Positions 31,491 to 42,948 of a stretch of DNA of 64,000 nt are shown in pieces. The notes below the pieces were generated by a model. The model was not told the DNA's origin, did no database searches, and saw only the letters and a program-made list of their open reading frames with translations. The translations under genes were made by a program, and so were the position numbers. The stretch lies in assembly GCA_047967505.1 (NCBI GenBank), contig CM106538.1; one strand, written 5' to 3'. The DNA is from Dipteris shenzhenensis. Lineage: Eukaryota > Polypodiophyta > Polypodiopsida > Gleicheniales. Position 1 is the stretch's first letter. The number at the start of each line of letters is the position of its first letter.

Positions 31491-34400
31491 TAAACTCACA
31501 TGTGCATTCTTTTATGTAGTGATCACTGTCTCCGCTATGTAGAGATCATATGGAATTGTGTCAATCTCTGTGGAGAATGCCACCAGTGCAGAATGGCACT
31601 GGTGCCAATCTCATACCAAGACCTGAAAACATGCACAAGGAATCCTAAACTCACATGTGCATTGGCACTTTTGCCATTATCCTACTGCAGCCAATAAAAT
31701 TAGTGGAATGTCAATCTACAAGTTTAGTTTGTCTAGATTACCACTAGTGGAGAATGGCAGTGATGCCAACCTCATGCTGGCACCTACATAATGACACTGA
31801 GATCATCAATCTCACATGTGGAATGGAATCGAACACCATTCTCCTATGATCACTAGAATACCCCTCCTAGAATAGTAGGGTAAACATTTGTACAAGTGGA
31901 GAATGGCGGTGGTGCCAATCTCTTATTAGGCCCTAAGAAATGGCATTGAGAAGCCTAAACTCACATGTGCATTCTTCTATGTAAGGACCATAGTCTCCGT
32001 TGTGTAGAGATCATATGGATTTGTGTCAATCTCTGTGGAGAATGCCACCAATGGAGAATGGCACTGGTGCCAATCTCATACCATGACCTGAAAACATGCA
32101 CAAGGAATCCTAAACTCACATGTGCATTGGCACTTTTGCCATTATCCTACTGCAGCCAATAAAATTAGTGGAATGTCAATCTATAGCTTTAGTTTGTCTA
32201 GACTACCACTAGTGGAGAATGGCAGTGATGCCAACAACCTCATGCTGGCAACTACATAATGACACTGAGATCATCAAACTCACATGTGGAATGGAATCGG
32301 ACACCACTCTCCTATGATCACTGGAATACCCCTCCTAGAATAGTAGGGTAAACATTTGTACAAGTGGAGAATGGAAGTGGTGCCAATCTCTTATTAGGCC
32401 CTAAGAAATGGCATTGAGAAGCCTAAACTCACATGTGCATTCTTCTATGTAGTGATCACTGTCTCCCCTGTGTAGAGATCATATGGAATTGTGTTAATCT
32501 CTATGGAGAATGCCAACAGTGGAGAATGGCAGTGGTGCCAATCTCATACCATGACCTGAAAACATGCACAAGGAATCCTAAACTCACATGTGCATTGGCA
32601 CTTTTTCCATTATCCTACTGTAGCCAATAAAATTAGTGGAATGTCAATCTATATGTTTAGTTTTTCTAGACTACCACTAGTGGAGAATGGCAGTGATGCC
32701 AATCTCATGCTGGCAACTACATAATGACACTGAGATCATCGAACTCACATGTGGATTGGAATCGGACACCATTCTCCTATGATCACTGGAATACCCCTCC
32801 TAGAATAGTACAATAAACATTTGTACAAGTGGAGAATGGCAGTGGTGCCAATCTCTTATTAGGCCCTTAGAAATGGCATTGAGAAGCCTAAACTCACATG
32901 TGCATTCTTCTATGTAGTGACCACAATCTCTGCTGTGTAGAGATCATATGGAATTATGTCAATCTCTATGGAGAATGCCACCAGTGGAGAATGGCAGTGG
33001 TGCCAATCTCATACCATGACCTGAAAACATGCACAAGGAATCCTAAACTCACATGTGCATTGGTACTTTTGCCATTATCCTACTACAGCCAATAAAATTA
33101 GTGGAATTTCAATCTATAGGTTTAGTTTGTCTAGATTACCACTAGTGGAGAATGGCAGTGATGCCAATCTCATGCTGGCAACCACATAATGACACTGAGA
33201 TCATCAAACTCACATGTGGAATGGAATCGGACACCACTCTCCTATGGTCACTGGACTACCCCTCCTAGAATAGTAGGGTAAACATTTGTACAAGTGGAGA
33301 ATGGTTGTGGTGCCAATCTCTAATTAGGCCCTAGAAAATGGCATTGAGAAGCCTAAACTCACATGTGCATTCTTCTATATAGTGATCACTGTCTTCGCTA
33401 TGTAGAGATCATATGGAATTGTGTCAATCTCTGTGCAGAATGCCACCAGTGGAGAATGGTAGTGGTGCCAATCTCATACCATGACCTAAAAACATGCACA
33501 AGGAATCCTAAACTCACATGTGCATTGGCACTTTTGCCATTTTCCTACTGCAACCAATAAAATTAGTGGAATGTCAATCTATGATCACTAGAATACCCCT
33601 CTCCTATGATCACTGGAATACCCCTGCTAGAATAGTAGGATAAACATTTGTACAAGTGGAGAACGGCAGTGGTGCCATTCTGTTATTAGGCCCTAAGAAA
33701 TGGCATTGAGAAGCCTAAACTCACATGTGCATTCTTCTATGTACTGATCACAGTCTCTGCTGTGTAGAGATCATGTGGATTTATGTCAATCTCTGTGGAG
33801 AATGCTACTAGTGGAGAATGGCAGTCGTGCCAATCTCATACCATGACCTGAAAACATGCACAAGGAATCCTAAACTCACATGTGCATTGGCACTTTTCCA
33901 TTATCCTACTGCAGCCAATAAAATTAGTGGAATGTCAATCTATATGTTTAGTTTGTCTAGACTACACCTAGTGGAGAATGGCAGTGATGCCAATCTCATG
34001 CTAGCAACTACATAATGACACTGAGATCATCAAACTGACATGTGGATTGGAATCAGACACCATTCTCCTATGATCACTAGAATACCCCTCCTAGAATAGT
34101 AGGTTAAACATTTGTACAAGTGGAGAATAACAGTGGTGCCAATCTCTTATTAGGCCCTAAGAAATGGCATTGAGAAGCCTAAAATCACATGTGCATTCTT
34201 CTATGTAGTGACCACAGTCTCCACTGTGTAGAGATCATATGGAATTGTGTCAATCTTTGTGGAGAATGCCACCAGTGGAGAATGGCAGTGGTGCCAATCT
34301 CATACCATGACCTAAAAACATGCACAAGGAATCCTAAACTCACATGTGCATTGGCACTTTTGCCATTATCCTACTGTAGCCAATAAAATTAGTGGAATGT

Positions 34401-36319
34401 CAATCTATAGGTTTAGTTTGTGTAGACTACCACTAGTGGAGAATGGCAGTGATGCCAACCTCATGCTAGCAACTACATAATGACACTGAGATCATCAAAC
34501 TCACATGTGGATTGGAATCGAACACCACTCTCCTATGATCACTGGAATACCCCTCCTAGAATAGTAGGGTAAACATTTGTAAAAGTGGAGAATGGCAGTG
34601 GTGCCAATCTCTTATTAGGCCCTAAGAAATGGCATTGAGAAGCCTGAACTCACATGTGCATTCTTTTATGTAGTGATCACACTCTCTGTTGTGTAGATAT
34701 CATATGGAATTGTGTCAATCTCTGTGGAGAATGCTAATAGTGGAGAATGGCAGTGGTGCCCATTTCACACCATAACCTGAAAACATGCACAAGGAATCCT
34801 AAGCTCACATGTGCATTGGCACTTTTGCCATTATCCTACTACAGCCAATAAAATTAGTGGAATGTCAATCTATAGGTTTAGTTTGTCTAGACTACCACTA
34901 GTGGAGAATGGCAGTGATGCCAATCTCATGCCGGCGACTACATAATGACACTGAGATCATCAAACTGACATGTGGATTGGAATCGGACACCATTCTCCTA
35001 TGATCACTGGAATACCCCTCCTAGAATAGTAGGTTAAACATTTGTACAAGTGGATAATGGCAGTGGTATCAATCTCTTATTAGGTCCTAAGAAATGGCAT
35101 TGAGAAGCCTAAACTCACATGTGCATTCTTCTATGTAGTGATCACTGTCTCCCCTATGTAGAGATCATATGGATTTGTGTCAATCTTTGTGGAGAATGCC
35201 GCCAGTGGAGAATGGCAGTGGTGCCAATCTCATACCATGACCTGAAAACATGCACAAGGAATCCTAAACTCACATGTGCATTGGCACTTTTGCCATTATC
35301 CTACTACAGCCAATAAAATTAGTGGAATGTCAATCTAGAGGTTTAGTTTGTCTAGATTACCACTAGTGGATAATGACAATGATGCCAATCTCATGCTGGC
35401 ACCTACATAATGACACTGAGATCATCAAACTCACATGTGGAATGGAATCAGACACCATTCTCCCATGATCACTAGAATACCCCTTCTAGAATAGTAGGGT
35501 AAACATTTGTACAAGTGGAGAATGGCAGTGGTGCCAATCTCTTATTAGGCCCTAAGAAATGGCATTGAGAAGCCTAAACTCACATGTGCATTCTTCTATG
35601 TAGTGACCACAGTCTCCGCTGTGTAGAGATCATATGGAATTGTGTCAAGCTCCTTGGAGAATGCCACCAGTGGAGAATGGCAGTGGTGCCAATCTCATAC
35701 CATGACCTGAAAACATGCACAAGGAATCGTAAACTCACATGTGCATTGGCACTTTTGCCATTATCCTACTGCAACCAATAAAATTAGTGGAATGTCAATC
35801 TATAGGTTTAGTTTGTCTGGACTACCACTAGTGGAGAATGGCAGTGATGCCAATCTTATGCTGGCAACCACATAATCACACTGAGATCATCAAACTCACA
35901 TGTGGAATGGAATCGGACACCACTCTCCTATGATCACTGGAATACCCCTCCTAGAATAGTAGGGTAAACATTTGTACAAGTGGAGAATGGGAGTGGTGCC
36001 AATCTCTTATTAGGCCCTAGAAAATGGCATTGAGAAGCCTAAACTCACATGTGCATTCTTGTATGTAGTGATCACAGTCTCCGCTGTGTAGAGATCATAT
36101 GGAATTGTGTCAATCTCTGTGGAGAATGCCACCAGTGGAGAATGGTAGTGATGCCAATCTCATACCATGACCTGAAAACACGCACAAGGAATCCTAAACT
36201 CACATGTGCATTGGTACTTTTACCATTATCCTACTGCATCCAATAAAATTAGTGGAATGTCAATCTATAGGTTTAGTTTGTCTAGACTACCACTAGTGGA
36301 GAATGGCAGTGGTCCCAAT
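31491..36319 (+). repeat. 465-bp higher-order satellite, about ten tandem units
   Basis: The phrase ACTCACATGTGCATTCTTCT starts a unit near 31,494, 31,959, 32,427, 32,892, 33,357, 33,719, 34,183, 34,648, 35,113, 35,578 and 36,043. Spacing is 465 bp except for one shortened unit of about 362 bp starting at 33,357. Each unit contains four GAGAATGGCA-type cores, three of them in different settings (GGCAGTGGTGCCAATCTCAT, GGCAGTGATGCCAATCTCAT, GGCAGTGGTGCCAATCTCTT). The 465-bp unit is therefore a higher-order repeat of the simpler palindrome satellite at 23.6-25.3 kb. The array is broken at 36,320 by copia element 2. Confidence 0.95.
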
Positions 36320-36490
36320 TGTGGGGGTTAAAGGTCACTGTGCCTTTACCCCGGTTATGTACAATAGTCAAACACATATATAAATGAATGAAAAAGAAGA
36401 TTAGGGTGGTTCTACACCCACCAAAACTTGTGTGGCTCTCTGTTTCTCTCTCTCCCTCTTTCGTTATTACTTCCGCTGAGAGCACTCTCA
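36320..36490 (+). repeat. 5' LTR of copia element 2 (171 bp)
   Basis: Starts TGTGGGGGTTAAAGG, ends GAGCACTCTCA. A TATA-like ATATATAAATG lies near 36,375. The left border is satellite sequence. Confidence 0.75.
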
Positions 36491-36492
36491 AC

Positions 36493-36504
36493 TGGTATCA
36501 GAGC
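36493..36504 (+). other. tRNA-iMet primer-binding site, copia element 2
   Basis: TGGTATCAGAGC, two bases after the LTR end. This is the usual plant copia primer site, complementary to the 3' end of initiator tRNA-Met. Confidence 0.85.
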
Positions 36505-37915
36505 CCAGGTGATCTAGCTGAGCATGCATGAATGCTTGAAGCTCAGCAGCTTTGTGGGAGGAAGGTGAAGCTCTGTGGGAAGCTTTGTGGGTGACTTTAC
36601 TTGCATCCGAGTGTCTAGAGACCTTGGAGGAACCTTTGGAAAAGTCACTTTGGTTTTGCGAAGTGGTTTTGAGAGCATGTTAAGTGTTTTTAAGAAAAAG
36701 TCGTTTTTTGAGCTTTTCCCTATTCCGTTCGATGACAGAGACTCCGTATTGACTTATAGAGGCAACTATTGCTTGCTTTTGGTGTCCACTTCACTTCAGG
36801 AGCTTGGAAACACCTTCATTCTTGAATCTAGGATCATTTCATTGGATTTCTGACTCACTCTGTCAATTTCTATGTTTTTTTGCCTGGGTGTTGGAACTCA
36901 AGTTTGGAGCAACCATTTGCAGATCTGTCAGTTCCGATGGACTCAAGAGATCCTAAAACTTCTATGTTGCTCATCATTCACACTCTGGTGGAGTTTACAA
37001 ACAGCTCTGTTTCCAAAAACGTTTTTTAGTCCGTGTGTTGGACCCAGTGATTGAGACCACGGTTTCCAAAACCATCTGTCCCATTGCATTCCGGATGCCC
37101 AAAAACCCCTACCTATCAGTTCTTACGCAATTCGGTGAGGATTTTCAGAGTTATAGATCTGTGTGTATTCGATTTCGTCTCTCTTTTATGCATTTTTCAT
37201 TCTAAGGTTTTGAAACCTTAGATTTATGCCACATGGCAGTGGATAAGTGTTAACTCCCATTTCTCACTCATCGGTTGGGATTTTGGAGTTTCGACAGAAG
37301 AGAGATATTTGCAGATTTTCTTGTTGAGTCCGATTATGCAATGGCGCCCATGTTTTGAGGCATCTCAAGTTCTATTTTCAGTAGCGGTCATTACCATGGG
37401 ACTATGATTTCTTGAGCATACCTTATGCAGATCACTCTGGTTGCAATTTGAGCAGTGTGCACTCATTCGTGGTGTGCATTGGGTTGCAGTGGATGATTTA
37501 TAGGCCATTTTGATGCATTGTAGTCCTTATTGGATGCGCTGATAGGCCCAAATTGCCTTGTGGGATGCTATTTTTATGGACGCTTTGCACATGGATGCTA
37601 TTTTATGCTGAGGGACAGCTTTAACACATTGCAGGTGATGCACTGATAGTGCTATGCTCTCTTGGATGAGATATTATTAATGCATATGCCAATGGACGGT
37701 GTTTATGCTTGAGTCATTTGGCACTTATTGGCATTTTGGATTGCCATTGTAGTTGGCATTTTCTTTTGGGCCAGATTTGATCATATGGATGCATAGTATA
37801 TGCACATGAGTCAGATGCTTTGAGACATGAGTTTTGGTGATATTTCACTCTATTGTGGCATACACATTTGGGTCCACCTGGTATTTGGTGTGATTCTCTC
37901 TTGTAGGCACTAGCA
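36505..37915 (+). other. Untranslated leader of copia element 2
   Basis: 1.4 kb between the primer site and gag with no supported gene. Repetitive phrases on TTGGCATT/GATGCATT resemble the leader of copia element 1 (25,460-25,900), which supports common descent. Confidence 0.5.
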
Positions 37916-37941
37916 TTTGGGATTTTTGCTTCATTTGCATC

Positions 37942-40900
37942 ATGGCATCCTCTTCCTGTCTAAAAAGGAGTTTTTTAGCATTAAAAAGTTTGATGGGACA
38001 AACTTTTCTTTGTGGAAAGAACAAATAAGGGATGTGTTTATTCAAAAGAAGCAGATTAAACCCTTGGCAGGGATTGAAGCTAAGCCTACAAATATGTCTG
38101 AGGATGATTGGAATGAGTTGGATGCATTAGCAAAATCTACTATTAGACTTCATCTTGCAGAGTCAGTTTATTTCACAGTAGTAAATGAGCAGACTACGGA
38201 AGATTTGTGGAAGAAACTGTGTGCCACTTATGAAAAGGAAACCGCCTCTAATAAAGTTTACCTCATGAAGAGGTTGTTTGAGCTGCAGATGAAGGAAGGG
38301 GTCTCCATTGCTTCTCACTTGAATGAATTCAATATTATTTTCAGCCAGCTTCAGGCTCAGAAGATGAATTTTGATGCGGAGACTAAGGCAATATTTCTCT
38401 TATGTTCATTGCCATCCTCATGGGATACCTTTCGTACAGCTGTCAGTAACTTTGCACCTAGTGGAGTACTGAAATTTGATGATGTTGTGGGTAGCTTGTT
38501 GGCCGAGGAGATTAGACGAAAGTCTATGGATGGCAACAAGCAGGATGCAGCCTTAAATGTGGAAAGGGGTAGATCACAGTTCAGGGGGAAGTCCCAAGAA
38601 AGAGGGAAGTCTCGTAGCAAATCCAGGGCACGGAACATTGAGTGTTACCACTGTGGCAAGGGCCATATGAAAAAGGATTGCTACAAGCTGAAAAGAGAGC
38701 AAAAGGATAAGAAAAAGAATGCAAATTGGGGTGCAAATCAAAAGGAAGAGAGTACAAGGGAGGACAAAGGAAAAGTGAAGATCGAGGAGATCAATGCAAT
38801 CACACATGATAGTGACAATGACGTTCTCTTCATGTCTAGTTTATCTACAAAGTTGCTTACCACTTCAGATGATGCATATTCCTAGGATTGGATTTTGGAT
38901 TCTGGTGCTTCATTCCATGTTACTCCCCATAGGGAATGGTTCTCCACTTATGACAGTGGAAAGACAGGTTGTGTCCATTGTGTCCATCTTGGAAATGACT
39001 ATGCATGTGACATAGTGGGAGTAGGTGACATAAATTTTTCTTTTGCAAATGGGTCTGCATTTATTTTGAAACATGTGAGACATGTGCCTAAGTTGACCAA
39101 GAGTCTTATTTCAGTGGGTCAGCTAGATGATGTTGGTTTTCACACCACTTTTGGCTTTCAGAGTTGGAAAATTCAGAAGGGCTCTATGCTTTTGGCCAGG
39201 GGTGCCAAGTGTGGGACTTTGTATCCCTTACATGTATCAGGGGTATTTGATCATGTTGTTGCAATAACCGAGCAGCCAAGCACTTCTTTGTGGCATTGCA
39301 GGTTGGGGCACATGAGCCAGAATGGAATGAAACTCTTATGCCGTTTGGGTTATGTACCGCATTTGAGTTTCTCTGATTTTGAATTTTGTGAGCACTGTCT
39401 CTATGGGAAGCAGACTAAATCAGCCCATAAAAGAAGGGGAAATAAAGAGTTTGAAAAGCTTGATTTGGTGCATTCAGACGTATGTGGTCCCATGCCTACA
39501 CGGTCATTAGGCGGGGCTGAATACTATGTGACATTCATTGATGATGCAACTAGGAAAGTGTGGGCTTATGCTATAGCTCGGAAGAGTGATGTGTTCCAGG
39601 TATTTCAGAAATGGCTGGCCTTGGTTGAGAATCAGTCAGGTAGAATGCTTAAATGCCTACGGACTGACAATGGTAGAGAGTCTCTCTCTCATGACTTTCA
39701 GCATTTCTGTGATACACGTGTGATTAAAAGGGAGCTCACATCCCCTCGTACTCCATAGCAAAATCTAGTTGCAGAAAAGATGAACTGTACCATTCAAGAA
39801 AGGTTGCAATGCATGCTTTCCAATGCAAGTCTTTCTGGTGGTTTTTGGGCTGAGGCAATGAAGACTGCAGTGCATGTGATCAATAGATCACCTAGTAAGA
39901 GTTTGGATGGTGGTATTCCTGAAGAGGCATGGAGTGGCAAGAAGCCCTCTTACTCTCATTTGCATATATTTGGATGTGAGGCATATGCACATGTGCCAAA
40001 AGAGCTTCGAAAGAAGCTAGATCCTAAGTCTAGGAAATGCATCTTTCTGGGTTATGGTGAAAGTGGAGAGATGGGCTATCGTCTCTAGGATCCAGAAGCA
40101 AAGAAGATCATACGTAGCCATGATGTAGTCTTCAATGCGAAGAAGATGCATAAGGCACCCATGAGGGATGTGGAAATGAGGAGAATCACTTTCCAGGATG
40201 TGAATCCACCTGCATATGTTGATAGACAACAAGCTGTCCATGCACCAAATGTGCAAGAAATGGTACCACCAAGTACTCCCACAGGTATACAATCAAGGGT
40301 AGATGATGGATCATCTATTGGTGGAGATGATGAACCAAATGTGGCTGATATGCAGGTGGGACAGCAAGCTGAAATGCCCTTGAGAAGATCATCTAGAGTA
40401 TCTAGACTGCCTGATAGGTTTGTTCCAGTGGTAGAGTATGTGATGCTTACTGATTGCGAGGAGCCTTCTTGCTACAGAGAGGCTATGATGCGCGAGGATC
40501 AACGCAAGTGGGAGTATGCTATGCAATCAAAGATGAGTTCACTTATGAAGAATAAGACTTGGGACTTGGTTTCTTTGCCACATGGAAAGAAAGCATTGCC
40601 ATGTAAATGGATCTACAAAATGAAGGTCACAGGTGATGATGTGCCTAGGTACAAGGCCCGTTTGGTCGCTAAAGGTTCAAGCAAGAGAAGGTTGTGGACT
40701 TTGATGAAATATTCTCTCCAGTTGTGAAGATGACCACACTTAGATGCATGCTTGGACTAGTGGCATTAGAGGATATGGAGCTTATGCAGATGGATGTCAA
40801 CATAGCTTTCTTGCATGGGGATTTACATGAGAAAATTTACATGGTGCAGCTAGAAGGCTTTGAAGAAAAGGGCAAAGAGCATTTAGTTTGCAAGCTGAAG

Positions 40901-42022
40901 AAGAGTCTCCATGGTCTTAAGCAAGCGCCTAGAGAATGGTATCAGAAGTTTGATGCTTTCATTCGGTCCCAGGGTTTTAAAAGGAGTGAAATTGATCACT
41001 GCATCTACACTAAAAGGGCTAAGGATAATAGCCTGATAATCTTGGCACTATATGTGGATGATATGCTATTGGCTAGCAAGAATACTTATGAGCTAGATGC
41101 ATTAAAGGCCAAGTTGCATGAGGCCTTTGATATGAAGGATTTGGGACTTGCAGGTCATATTCTTGGTATGCGCATCACGCGTGATCGGAGTAGGAAACTC
41201 CTTTGGCTTTCACAAAAAGAGTATATTACAAAAGTATTGCAGCGTTTCAATATGGAGGGGGGGAAGGCACTGAGTACTCCATTGCCTCCATATATGAAAC
41301 TGAGTCATACAGATAGTCCCAAATCAGATGAGGAAAGGGCCATGATGGCCAAGGTTCCTTATGCATCAGCGGTTGGGAGTCTTATGTATGCTATGATAGC
41401 TACTAGACCAGACAATGCATTTGCAGTGGGAGTTGTTAGCCGGTATATGGTTAATCCAGGAAAGAGGCATTAGGAGGCAATTAAGTGCATCATGAGATAC
41501 ATGAAGGGTACCAAGGAGATGTGCATCTGCTTTGGTAGAGGAGACATGCGTGTACTTGGGTACATAGATTCAGACTATGCAGGGCATGTGGATAGTAGGA
41601 GATCCACTTCTGGTTATGTGTTCACCTTTGCAGGTGGTGTAGTGTCGTGGATGTCTCGTGCACAGAAGTGCATTGCTTTGTCTACCACAGATGCTGAGTA
41701 TGTTGCAGCCATAGAGGGTTGCAAGGAGGCTATATGGCTTGATCAGCTAGTGGGAGATTTGGGGATTCATACAGGTATACCGACATTGCATAGTGATTCC
41801 ATGAGTGCTATTCAGCTAGCACGGAATCTGGTCCTCCATCTGGTCTTTCATGCAAAGACCAAACACATTGAGGTGAGGTACCATTTCATCAGGGAGGTAC
41901 TTGAGGACAAGCGCATAGAGCTTGTCAAGGTTCATACAGATGATAACCGTGCAGATATGCTGACGAAGAGTCTACCTAATCAGCAGTTTGAGTATTGTCA
42001 TGTATTCATGGGCATTGGATAG
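37942..42022 (+). pseudogene. copia element 2 gag-pol, nearly complete but broken
   Basis: In order: gag (KKFDGTNFSLWKEQIRDVF; zinc knuckle CYHCGKGHMKKDC near 38,643), protease (DWILDSGASFHVT, active-site DSG kept), GAG-pre-integrase (LWHCRLGHMSQNG), integrase (HSDVCGPM, FIDDATRKVWAY, RTDNGRE), reverse transcriptase (MQMDVNIAFLHGDL; YVDDMLLASK near 41,050) and RNase H (SSTSGYVFTFAGG-like, DAEYVAA). Breaks: a frameshift just after ATG 37,942, TAG stops at 38,883, about 39,759, 40,087 and 41,471, and a frameshift at about 40,690 at the start of reverse transcriptase. Several stops look like CAG or TGG changed to TAG, as expected from C-to-T change in methylated DNA. Confidence 0.9.
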
Positions 42023-42068
42023 TATGCTCACTGGTTGTTCTCCCTTAAAGGCATATTGTCCTTTAAGT

Positions 42069-42937
42069 AGTGAGTACTCCATTGCCTCCATATGTGAAAC
42101 TGAGTCATACAGATAGTCACAAATCAGATGAGGAAAGGGCCATGATGGCCAAGGTTCCTTATGCATCAACGGTTGGGTATGCTATGATAGCTACTAGACC
42201 AAACATTGCATTTGTAGTGGGTCCACCACAGCCACACGGACTCGGGGGGCTCCTGCCGTAGTCACCGCATCGGCGAAAGTGTCGTGCATAACCCAGCCAA
42301 AAGAGTTGTTAGCCGGTATATGGCTAATCCAGGAAAGAGGCATTGGGAGGCAGTTAAGTGCATCATGAGGTACATGAAGGGTACCAAGGAGATGTGCATT
42401 TGCTTTGGTAGAGGAGACATACGTGTACTTAGGTACACAGATTTAGACTATGCAGGGCATGTGGATAGTAAGAGATCCACTTCTGGTTATGTGTTCACCT
42501 TTGCAGGTGGTGCAGTGTCGTGGATGTCTCGCGCACAGAAGTGTGTTGCTTTGTCTACCACAGAGGATGAGTATGTTGCAACCACAGAGGGTTGCAAAGA
42601 GGCTATATGGCTTGATCGGCTAGTGGGAGATTTGGGGATTCATACAGGTGTACCGACATTGCATAATGATTCCATGAGTGCTATTCAGCTAGCATGGAAT
42701 CCGGTCTTTCATGCAAAGACCAAACACATTGAGGCCAGGTAACATTTCATCAGGGAGGTACTTGAGGACAAGCGCATAGAGCTTGTCAAGGTTCATACAG
42801 ATGATAATCCTGCAGATATGCTGACGAAGAGTCTACCTAGTAAAGCAGTTTGAGTATTGTCATGTATTGATGGGCATTGGATAGTATGCTCACTGGTTGT
42901 TCTCCCTTAAAGGCACATTGTCCTTTAAGTGGGAGGT
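42069..42937 (+). repeat. Tandem duplicate of the RNase H end with a foreign insert
   Basis: After the first polypurine region the text jumps back to TGAGTACTCCATTGCCTCCA and repeats 41,269-42,068 with a few percent difference. About 80 bp (about 42,222-42,300: TCCACCACAGCCACACGG ... CATAACCCAGCC), GC-rich and absent from the first copy, replaces part of the reverse transcriptase/RNase H junction. The TAG at 41,471 is TGG in this copy, so the duplication preceded that mutation, or this copy came from an intact relative. Confidence 0.85.
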
Positions 42938-42948
42938 TGTGGGGGTTA

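Larger units (their letters stand above)
36320..42948 (+). mobile_element. copia element 2 with rearranged 3' end
   Basis: A 5' LTR (36,320-36,490) is followed by a tRNA-iMet primer site, a 1.4-kb leader and gag-pol, then two successive polypurine regions (about 42,052 and 42,922-42,936). The 3' LTR begins TGTGGGGGTTA at 42,938 but agrees with the 5' LTR for only about 11 bp, so it is truncated. The element is inserted in the 465-bp satellite. No matching target duplication can be checked because the right end is lost. Confidence 0.85.

Noticed and set aside
23567-36319. A CRISPR array
   Set aside because: Repeats are regular and partly palindromic, but the intervals between cores are also repeats of each other, unit lengths are 80-465 bp, and the DNA is plant-like.
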